Notes under the pieces: model-generated
Database searches by the model: none
What the model saw: only the letters and a program-made list of their open reading frames with translations
Told to the model about the DNA's origin: nothing
Source of the DNA: Bacteroidota bacterium
GTDB taxonomy: Bacteria > Bacteroidota > Bacteroidia > Bacteroidales > FEN-979
Assembly (NCBI GenBank): GCA_026391835.1
Contig: JAPLDF010000050.1
Coordinates: 1 to 61,244 of the forward strand
Direction of reading: 5' to 3'
DNA: 61,244 nucleotides
Shown: positions 54,994-61,244 of the stretch, one piece after another
Position numbering within the stretch: the stretch's first letter is position 1
Layout: every line of letters starts with the position of its first letter
Translations under genes and position numbers: made by a program

Positions 54994-56601
54994 ATGAAAA
55001 AATATTTTATTTCACTCATCCTGTTTTTATTGGCCGGCATGATTTCATACGCCCAGGTTGGCATCAACAGTGATGGCAGTGCGCCGGATCCTTCGGCCAT
55101 GCTGGATGTCAGGTCAACATCAAAGGGGATGTTGGTACCCCGGATGACCATCGCCGAGCGCAACGACATCAGCAGCCCGGCCAGCGGGTTGCTGGTTTTT
55201 TGCACCGATAACAACCAGTATTTCTCCAATAAAGGAACACCGGCCGTTCCCAATTGGGTCATGATCAGCAGCCAGTGGCTCAACAGCGGGAATAATATAT
55301 ATTTTAATTCCGGCAATGTTGGAATAGGGGTGTCTTCTCCTACCACAATTTCGCTTCAGGTCAATGGGAAAATTGGCGCTTCGTATGGAACGACCACTGC
55401 ACCAGGATTTACATTCGATAATGGCATCGAGAATACCGGGTTTTCCAGTCCGGCCGCCAACAGCATCTCCTTCATCACCCAGGCAACAGAAAAGATGCGG
55501 TTAAACCAGGCCGGAGCCTTGGGCATCGGAACAGAATCGCCGGACGCTGCTTCGCTCGTTGACATCACTTCCACCACCAAAGGGTTTCTTCCACCCCGGA
55601 TGACCTTTGAGCAACGTAATGCCATTGTGAGCCCGGCCGAAGGATTAATGGTTTTTTGCACCAACTGCAACAGCGATGGCTCTGGTGTTGTCTCCTTTTT
55701 TGAAAATGGATACTGGCGATCTGTTTCCCTCACCTGCTTAAAGCCGGTATCACCACAGGCAGGAAGTCATGTTCAATCGAACACGCAGATCATCTGGAAC
55801 TGGAGCGCCGTGCCCATTGCCGACGGCTATAAATGGCACACTTCCAATAACTTCGCGGCTGCCACCAACATGGGGACCGCCACCTCCAAAACCGAAACCG
55901 GGCTTGCACAGGGAACCAGTTACACCCGGTATGTATGGGCCTACAATGCATGCGGCAGCAGTGACCCTGTTGTGATGCAAGGTCAGGCTTTGGTATGTGG
56001 TTCTTCATTTACAAGGACACATTCAGCCGGCACGACTGCGCCGGTCGCTAAAACGGTGACCTATGGCACAGTGACCAATATCCCCGGAGAAACCACCAAG
56101 TGCTGGATCACCCGTAACCTGGGCGCCACCCAGCAACCCATTACGGTTAATGATGCCACGGAGGCCTCGGCTGGATGGTGCTGGCAATTTAACCTAAAGC
56201 AAGGATATAAGCATGATGGCACTACGCGAACGCCAAATTCAACCTGGATCACAGCAATCGTGGAAGATTCCGATTGGGTATCAGCCAATGATCCATGCTC
56301 CCTGTTATTGGGCGGCACCTGGCGGATACCTTCTTCTACTGAATGGACCAATGTGGATGCTGCCGGAAACTGGATCGACTGGAACGGGCCATTCAACTCA
56401 GGTTTGAAAATGCATGCCGCCGGTTTCCTCGGCACCCAGGATGGTTCGCTCTTCAGTCGCGGCATTAACGGCAACTACTGGAGCAATGCGCAGACCAATG
56501 CTAACAGTGGCCGGGCCTTGGGCTTGGGCAGTAACAGCAGCTTCATTGGCGGCAGTTCCCTCAAGGCAAACGGCTACACGCTGCGTTGCCTCAGAGACTG
56601 A
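54994..56601 (+). CDS. Secreted FISUMP domain protein, array copy 1
   Basis: A 535-residue exported protein, signal peptide ending ISYAQ. It has two copies of the SAMLDV.ST.KG.L.PRMT..(E/Q)RN.I..PA.GL.VFCT module (residues about 25-80 and 185-250), where copies 2-4 have one. A fibronectin-III-like domain follows (TQIIWNWSAVPIADGYKW...), then the FISUMP domain (GETTKCWITRNLGATQQ, NDPCSLLLGGTWRIPSSTEW, NYWSNAQ, LRCLRD). Its last 50 residues differ most from the other copies, mainly at scattered positions. No lipobox or type IX sorting domain. Probably cell-surface ligand binding. Confidence 0.85.
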   Translation: MKKYFISLILFLLAGMISYAQVGINSDGSAPDPSAMLDVRSTSKGMLVPRMTIAERNDISSPASGLLVFCTDNNQYFSNKGTPAVPNWVMISSQWLNSGNNIYFNSGNVGIGVSSPTTISLQVNGKIGASYGTTTAPGFTFDNGIENTGFSSPAANSISFITQATEKMRLNQAGALGIGTESPDAASLVDITSTTKGFLPPRMTFEQRNAIVSPAEGLMVFCTNCNSDGSGVVSFFENGYWRSVSLTCLKPVSPQAGSHVQSNTQIIWNWSAVPIADGYKWHTSNNFAAATNMGTATSKTETGLAQGTSYTRYVWAYNACGSSDPVVMQGQALVCGSSFTRTHSAGTTAPVAKTVTYGTVTNIPGETTKCWITRNLGATQQPITVNDATEASAGWCWQFNLKQGYKHDGTTRTPNSTWITAIVEDSDWVSANDPCSLLLGGTWRIPSSTEWTNVDAAGNWIDWNGPFNSGLKMHAAGFLGTQDGSLFSRGINGNYWSNAQTNANSGRALGLGSNSSFIGGSSLKANGYTLRCLRD

Positions 56602-56635
56602 GGCGGGCCATGAGCGCGCAGCAGCGAATTGAGCA
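56602..56635. repeat. 3-prime flank shared with FISUMP copy 4
   Basis: The 34 bp after the copy 1 stop agree at about 29 positions (hand count) with the 34 bp after the copy 4 stop (61104-61137), with the core CCATGAGCGCG. Copies 2 and 3 have a different flank. Confidence 0.7.
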
Positions 56636-56639
56636 AACG

Positions 56640-56660
56640 CGTCACACGTCGCGTGTGACG
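56640..56660. repeat. Perfect hairpin downstream of FISUMP copy 1
   Basis: CGTCACACG and CGTGTGACG form a 9-bp perfect stem with a 3-base loop, 38 bp after the stop codon. There is no T run, so it is not a typical terminator. Confidence 0.75.
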
Positions 56661-56674
56661 ATATCTGCAAGCCA

Positions 56675-56768
56675 CCTCAACCCCCCGATCCTTCGGTGTA
56701 AAACTACCTCAACCCCCGGCCCCTTCGTCTAAAACCACCTCAACCCCCGGCCCCTTCTCCTCCAGGAG
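56675..56768. repeat. 31-bp tandem repeat, three units (left arm of DUF559 unit)
   Basis: Three units begin at about 56675, 56707 and 56738 with CCTCAACCCCC and CCCTTC...TAAAAC. The reverse complement resembles the units right of the DUF559 gene. Confidence 0.75.
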
Positions 56769-56774
56769 AAGGGG
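56751..56774. repeat. 24-bp perfect palindrome, left copy
   Basis: An 11-bp stem (CCCCTTCTCCT with its complement) and a 2-base loop. An identical 24-bp copy is at 57266-57289 on the far side of the DUF559 gene. Confidence 0.9.
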
Positions 56775-56828
56775 AGGGTGTTCTGCTAAAGGCTTGGGAG
56801 GATCTGACAATTTCTTTTAGCACTTGTT

Positions 56829-57176
56829 CTATTGTCCGAAAATTTGTTCATTGGTAAACCTGATTACCATAATTCCCAACCGGTAAAGTTCGGCAGTGCG
56901 GTTTACGTCATGTTCTTTGACTGCCGTTTCAAGATGAATCCCACCATCAACCTCAACGATCAGTCTTTTCTCATGACAATAAAAATCAGCAACATAATAA
57001 TGTATCGTGTGTTGTCTTCTGAATTTAAGCCCTTGCAACTTGCGGTTCCTGACCTTGTCCCAAAGCAGTTTCTCGGCATCGGTCATCGAATGCCTCAAAT
57101 CATGGGCTTTGCGAAAAACCTCATCTTTTGCCTTCAAGTGCAGAAGGTAATCCCTTGTTTGTCCAATATAAGCCAT
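56829..57176 (-). CDS. DUF559 endonuclease-like protein
   Basis: A 115-residue Vsr-like nuclease protein: LRHSMTDAEKLLWDKVRNRKLQGLKFRRQHTI, YYVADFYCHEKRLIVEVDGGIH with D64, E75 and D77 as likely catalytic residues, and D90..R93, then VIRFTNEQIF. The family is thought to cut DNA, with no proven target. It lies between two FISUMP genes on the opposite strand, and between identical palindromes and inverted repeat arrays, which suggests that the whole unit entered as one piece. Confidence 0.88.
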   Translation of the reverse strand: MAYIGQTRDYLLHLKAKDEVFRKAHDLRHSMTDAEKLLWDKVRNRKLQGLKFRRQHTIHYYVADFYCHEKRLIVEVDGGIHLETAVKEHDVNRTAELYRLGIMVIRFTNEQIFGQ

Positions 57177-57265
57177 CTTTTTCCGGTTAATCAGAATAAC
57201 AAGAAAAAGTGAAAGGATTGTTGAAAAGTTTAACCCTGATGAACCAAAAACCTTTGCTACGCCCC

Positions 57266-57289
57266 CCCCTTCTCCTCCAGGAGAAGGGG
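57266..57289. repeat. 24-bp perfect palindrome, right copy
   Basis: Identical over 24 bp to the palindrome at 56751-56774; the DUF559 gene lies between them. Confidence 0.9.
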
Positions 57290-57395
57290 CAGGGGATGAG
57301 GTGGCTTTCCCGAAGGTGCCCAGGGATGTGGTGGTTTTACCCGAAGCGGCCAGGGGATGAGTTTGTTTTCCCCGAAGCAGCCGGGGGAAGTGATA
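57290..57395. repeat. 31-bp tandem repeat, about three and a half units (right arm of DUF559 unit)
   Basis: Units begin at about 57290, 57321, 57351 and 57382 with CAGGGGATGAG and CCCGAAG..GCC. They are imperfect reverse complements of the left arm units at 56675-56768. Confidence 0.75.
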
Positions 57396-57423
57396 GTTGT
57401 TTTCCCTGAACTCAAATTATTTA

Positions 57424-57453
57424 TTTGTATTTAATCTAAATTAATTATATTTG
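57424..57453 (+). promoter_or_regulatory. Promoter of the second array FISUMP gene
   Basis: TTTG (57424-57427), 18 bp, TATATTTG (57446-57453). The block from TTTG to the ATG is nearly identical to the one before copy 1, including AATCTAAATTAAT and AACAACTTCCT just before the start codon. Confidence 0.7.
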
Positions 57454-57476
57454 TCGCTTGAACATAACAACTTCCT

Positions 57477-58625
57477 ATGAAAAAATTGATAAGTACACTC
57501 ATCCTGTTCCTGCTGGCAGGAGTGGCATGCTACGCCCAGGTGGCCATTACCGCTGACAACGCCGCCCCCGACCCCTCCGCCATGCTCGAGGTGATATCAA
57601 CCACCAAAGGCCTCCTGGCGCCGCAGATGACCTTTGCCGAGCGCAGCGCCATCGTAAGCCCGGCCACAGGCCTGCTGGTCATTTGTACCAACTGCAGCAC
57701 CAATGGCACCGGGGTTGTCTCCATTTACCTGGGCGGGAAGTGGCAAAACCTAACGGATACCTGCGATGTGCCCGTTGCCCCTGCCGAAGGGGTCCACGTA
57801 CAATCCAACACACAGATCATCTGGAACTGGAGTACCGTGCTCATTGCCACCGGGTATAAATGGCATACCTTCGACGCCTTTTTCGCTGGTATCAACAGGG
57901 GAACTGCAACCACCATAACCGAAACCGGTCTTACACAGGGAACCAATTATACCCGGTATGTGTGGGCATACAACGCCTGCGGCCCCTCTGAGCCGGTTAT
58001 ACTGCATGGTCAGGCCTTAACCTGTGGTTCTGCATTTACCAGAACCCATCCGGCAGGTACCGTGGCGCCGGTCACCAAAACGGTGACCTATGGCACGGTG
58101 ACCAACATCCCGGGCGAAACAACCAAGTGCTGGATCACCCGCAACCTGGGCGCCACACAGCCCCCCAACACCGTCAGCGATAATACGGAAGCTGCCGCCG
58201 GCTGGTACTGGCTGTTTAACCGCATGCAAGGGTACCAGCATGACGGAACCACCCGAACGCCCAATACAACCTGGATTACCCCAATCCCCGCAGACTCCGA
58301 TTGGGAATCCGCCAATGATCCATGCTCTCTTTTGTTAGGCAGCGCCTGGCGGCTACCTACTTCTACCGAGTGGACAAATGTGGATGCAGCGGGAAACTGG
58401 ACCAACTGGAACGGACCTTTCAACTCCGGGCTTCAAATGCATGCCGCCGGGTACCTCGACTACAGCAATGGTTCGCTGACCAACCGGGGTTCGGACGGCA
58501 TCTACTGGAGCAGTACACAGTACAGCACGGGTAACGGCTGGTATCTGTACTTCGGCAGTGGCACCAGTGGCATGAACAACGACAGCAAGGCCTACGGCTT
58601 CAGTGTCCGCTGCCTCAGAGACTGA
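57477..58625 (+). CDS. Secreted FISUMP domain protein, array copy 2
   Basis: A 382-residue exported protein (signal peptide ending ACYAQ). One SAMLEV.ST.KGLL.P.MTF module, a fibronectin-III-like domain (TQIIWNWSTVLIATGYKW) and a C-terminal FISUMP domain (GETTKCWITRNLGATQP, NDPCSLLLGSAWRLPTSTEW, IYWSSTQ, GFSVRCLRD). The part before the last 50 residues is very close to copies 1, 3 and 4, the end much less so. Its 3-prime flank (GACCATTTGAAAATTTTT) is shared with copy 3. Confidence 0.85.
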   Translation: MKKLISTLILFLLAGVACYAQVAITADNAAPDPSAMLEVISTTKGLLAPQMTFAERSAIVSPATGLLVICTNCSTNGTGVVSIYLGGKWQNLTDTCDVPVAPAEGVHVQSNTQIIWNWSTVLIATGYKWHTFDAFFAGINRGTATTITETGLTQGTNYTRYVWAYNACGPSEPVILHGQALTCGSAFTRTHPAGTVAPVTKTVTYGTVTNIPGETTKCWITRNLGATQPPNTVSDNTEAAAGWYWLFNRMQGYQHDGTTRTPNTTWITPIPADSDWESANDPCSLLLGSAWRLPTSTEWTNVDAAGNWTNWNGPFNSGLQMHAAGYLDYSNGSLTNRGSDGIYWSSTQYSTGNGWYLYFGSGTSGMNNDSKAYGFSVRCLRD

Positions 58626-58737
58626 CCATTTGATGTATTTGACGATTTGACCATTTGAAAATTTTTTAACTCCACCCTAAATCCCTCACCAAAAAGGGAG
58701 GGACTTTGACCTCCTAAATTTTTAAAATTCAATCACC

Positions 58738-59886
58738 ATGAAAATATTTGCTATCCTCTTAATTATCTGCCTTTTTGCCGGAACCCTGGCCTCCGGCCAG
58801 GTCACCGTCAGCGCCGACAACAGCAACCCGCATAATTCGGCGATGCTGCATGTGAAATCCACCACCAAAGGGTTGCTGCCGCCCCGTATGACCTTCGCCC
58901 AGCGCAATGCCATCGTGAATCCGGCCACCGGCCTCATCGTCATCTGCACCAACTGCAATGTCGACGGTACAGGTGTTGCCTGCATTTACCTGGGCGGGAA
59001 GTGGCAAAACCTCCCCGCAACCTGCGATGTGCCCGCCCCCCCGGCCGAAGGGGTGCTTATGCAAACAAACACGCAGATCATCTGGAACTGGAATACAGCA
59101 ACCATAGCCACCGGGTATAAATGGAGCGCAACCAATAACTATGCAGCGGCCACCAATATGGGAACCGCCACCACCAAAACAGAAACCGGGCTCACCCAGG
59201 GAACCAACTACACCCGGTTTGTGTGGGCTTACAATGCCTGCGGAAACTCGGAACCAACCATTATTTCGGGACAAGCCCTTGCCTGCGGAACCTCCTTTAC
59301 CGTCGCCCACACAGCAGGTACTGTTGCCCCGGTCACCAAAACCGTCACCTATGGCACAGTCACCAACATCCCGGGCGAAACGGAAAAATGCTGGATTACC
59401 CGCAACCTGGGCGCATCCCAGCAGCCCAATACGGTGGATGACGCCACGGAGGCTTCAGCCGGCTGGTACTGGCAATTTAACCGCATGCAAGGCTACCAGC
59501 ATGATGGAACAACCCGAACGCCCAATACAACCTGGATCACCCCAATCTCAGAAGACTCCGGTTGGGAATCCACCAGCGACCCATGCTCCCTATTGTTAGG
59601 CAGCGCCTGGCGGATACCCACCCAAACGGAATGGTCCAATTTGAAATACGCGGGTAACTGGAACAACTTGAACGATCCATTCAGCTCCGGTTTGCAATTG
59701 CATGCTGCCGGGGACCTGCACTCCAACGATGGTTCACTGGGCGTTCGCGGCTCTAAAGGCTTGTACTGGAGTAGTACGCAGTTCAATAATAATTTAAGCT
59801 GGTGCCTGGAATTCTCCGATATAATCGCCCACATGACCGGCAACACCAAGGGTTACGGCTTTTCCGCCCGCTGCATCAGAGACTGA
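58738..59886 (+). CDS. Secreted FISUMP domain protein, array copy 3
   Basis: A 382-residue exported protein (signal peptide ending ASGQ) with the same three-part order as copy 2: SAMLHVKSTTKGLLPPRMTF, TQIIWNWNTATIATGYKW, then FISUMP (GETEKCWITRNLGASQQ, DPCSLLLGSAWRIPTQTEW, LYWSSTQ, GFSARCIRD). The stretch just before its ATG (AAAATTCAATCACC) is shared with copy 4. No -7 element of the kind before copies 1 and 2 is seen, so it may depend on readthrough. Confidence 0.85.
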   Translation: MKIFAILLIICLFAGTLASGQVTVSADNSNPHNSAMLHVKSTTKGLLPPRMTFAQRNAIVNPATGLIVICTNCNVDGTGVACIYLGGKWQNLPATCDVPAPPAEGVLMQTNTQIIWNWNTATIATGYKWSATNNYAAATNMGTATTKTETGLTQGTNYTRFVWAYNACGNSEPTIISGQALACGTSFTVAHTAGTVAPVTKTVTYGTVTNIPGETEKCWITRNLGASQQPNTVDDATEASAGWYWQFNRMQGYQHDGTTRTPNTTWITPISEDSGWESTSDPCSLLLGSAWRIPTQTEWSNLKYAGNWNNLNDPFSSGLQLHAAGDLHSNDGSLGVRGSKGLYWSSTQFNNNLSWCLEFSDIIAHMTGNTKGYGFSARCIRD

Positions 59887-59957
59887 ATATTTGATTTATT
59901 TGATGATTTGACCATTTGAAAATTTTTGACATCCTGACTTTTTAAAATTCAATCACC

Positions 59958-61103
59958 ATGAAAATAGTTGCCATAGTATTATTCATCTGCATCACCGCCG
60001 TAACCATCTCCTTCGGCCAGTTGGGCATCACCAGCGACAACACCGCTCCGAACAGCTCGGCGATGCTGGATGTTAAATCCACAGACCGGGGCATGCTTCC
60101 GCCCCGGATGACCTTTGCCCAGCGCAATGCCATCGTGAGCCCCGCCGCGGGTCTCCTGGTGATCTGCACCAACTGCAGGCCCGATGGCTCCGAAACCATG
60201 TCGGTGTTCCTCGATGGCAAGTGGCGCAACCTGAGCGGGAACTGTACCTTGCCTGCAACGCCGGCTGCCGGGATACAGGTTCAGTCGAACACACAGATCA
60301 TCTGGACCTGGAATTCAGTACCCATTGCATCCGGCTACAAATGGCACACATCCAATAACTTTGCCGCCGCCACCGACATGGGAACCGCCACCTCCAAAAC
60401 CGAAACTGGACTCACCACCGGCAACGGCTACACGCGGTATGTGTGGGCCTACAACGCCTGCGGGAATTCGGAGCCGGTCGTTCTAACCGGACAGGCATTT
60501 GCCTGTGGCGGCCCGATGACCAAACCACACACCGCCGGAACCGTGGCGCCGGTCACGAAAACAGTCACGTATGGCACCGTGACCAGCATCCCGGGCGCGG
60601 CATCTAAATGCTGGATCACCCGCAACCTGGGCGCCACCCAGCAACCCAACACCGTAGATGATGCCACTGAACTCCCGGCCGGCTGGTACTGGCAGTTTAA
60701 CCGGAAGCAGGGATACAAGCACGACGGCACCACCCTGACCCCCGCCTGGACCATCACCGCCATTGATGAAGACACAAACTGGGATCCTGCCAACGACCCA
60801 TGTTCGTTGTTACTTGGCGCCACCTGGCGCCTCCCGACGACCACTGAGTGGATCAGTGTGGATGCCGCGGGGGCCTGGGTCAACTGGACCGGTCCGTTTA
60901 GTTCAGGATTGCAAATGCATGCTGCCGGTTATCTCAGCCGCTCCACGGGCATCATCACCAACCGGGGCGTCACCGGCTATTACTGGAGCAGCACCCAGAA
61001 CACCACCACGCGCAGCTGGGACCAGTTCTTCAGCAGCACCAACAGTTCCCAGAGCAATGACAACAAAGCGACCGGGTTTACGGTGCGGTGCATCCGGGAT
61101 TAA
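59958..61103 (+). CDS. Secreted FISUMP domain protein, array copy 4
   Basis: A 381-residue exported protein (signal peptide ending SFGQ), again with SAMLDVKSTDRGMLPPRMTF, TQIIWTWNSVPIASGYKW and a FISUMP domain (KCWITRNLGATQQ, NDPCSLLLGATWRLPTTTEW, YYWSSTQ, GFTVRCIRD). The leader matches copy 3 and the 3-prime flank matches copy 1. The remaining 141 bp of the window hold no gene start, so the array may or may not continue beyond it. Confidence 0.85.
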   Translation: MKIVAIVLFICITAVTISFGQLGITSDNTAPNSSAMLDVKSTDRGMLPPRMTFAQRNAIVSPAAGLLVICTNCRPDGSETMSVFLDGKWRNLSGNCTLPATPAAGIQVQSNTQIIWTWNSVPIASGYKWHTSNNFAAATDMGTATSKTETGLTTGNGYTRYVWAYNACGNSEPVVLTGQAFACGGPMTKPHTAGTVAPVTKTVTYGTVTSIPGAASKCWITRNLGATQQPNTVDDATELPAGWYWQFNRKQGYKHDGTTLTPAWTITAIDEDTNWDPANDPCSLLLGATWRLPTTTEWISVDAAGAWVNWTGPFSSGLQMHAAGYLSRSTGIITNRGVTGYYWSSTQNTTTRSWDQFFSSTNSSQSNDNKATGFTVRCIRD

Positions 61104-61244
61104 GGTGCGCCATGAGCGCGAAGCGGCGAATGGAGCACACCACTCAAAGCCAAGCGCATAACTGTTGCAATGATGATAGAAAACAATTGATTATTAACAT
61201 TTAACAAACAATTGAAAGGCCTATCGGTATCGGCTAACAGGAGC

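Noticed and set aside
54994-61103. FISUMP proteins as type IX secretion substrates
   Set aside because: All four end at RC(L/I)RD without the YPNP-type sorting domain seen in the protease and the esterase of this window; a signal peptide alone is present.

Overview
The window comes from the chromosome of a member of the Bacteroidota, most likely an uncultured Bacteroidales-type bacterium. The evidence is: C-terminal type IX secretion sorting domains (YPNP-type) on two secreted proteins; promoters of the TAnnTTTG class; several FISUMP (Fibrobacter succinogenes major paralogous) domain proteins; the DUF3822-rsmD gene pair; a three-gene succinate dehydrogenase/fumarate reductase operon with a single membrane subunit; a GTP-type PEP carboxykinase; and a small acidic DUF2795 protein. 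No rRNA or complete tRNA gene was seen.

Layout. (1) 1-7.7 kb is an accessory, AT-rich region. It holds a possible IS end, a 1150-residue TIR-WD40-GTPase-zinc ribbon-DUF4365 protein, a remnant that looks like a type I restriction R-subunit N-terminus, a uracil-DNA-glycosylase-like protein, a pseudo-receiver/Mrr-type nuclease, an 11-bp tandem repeat, and a gene plus an inverted remnant of its own C-terminal domain. This is the best candidate for an undescribed conflict or immunity locus. (2) 7.7-18 kb has a large orphan PAS/GAF histidine kinase, a truncated DUF3795 protein, a PKD/FISUMP cell-surface protein and a C10 (streptopain-like) protease exported by type IX secretion. (3) 17.8-54.8 kb is mostly housekeeping: trxB, purL, an SDR, two acyl-CoA synthetases, holA, amn, rsmD, a cobalamin adenosyltransferase, pckG, an aminotransferase, an AlkD-like protein, two TMTC-like membrane proteins, holB, pdxB, sdhCAB, pepP, a queuosine-precursor transporter and nadD. 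(4) 55-61 kb is an array of four related secreted FISUMP proteins, interrupted by a DUF559 nuclease gene that sits between two identical palindromes and inverted 31-bp repeat arrays. The array runs close to the window edge.

Many gene boundaries in the housekeeping part carry short tandem arrays with an exact 7-bp period, although the unit itself differs from place to place (for example TTTACGA, ATTCGAT, AATTACG, ACTTGTC, AAAAATT). A second set has an 8-bp period (GTCCGCCT, GGTAAACG). Some arrays form the end of a reading frame, and one inverted-repeat copy lies in frame inside purL.

How the genes relate. sdhCAB, pckG and the aminotransferase belong to C4-dicarboxylate metabolism. The two acyl-CoA synthetases follow an SDR. 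holA/amn, DUF3822/rsmD and the TMTC pair are tightly spaced and probably co-transcribed. The FISUMP proteins are predicted to be secreted; their C-termini vary inside a conserved frame, which resembles diversity-generating retroelement targets, but no reverse transcriptase is present in the window.
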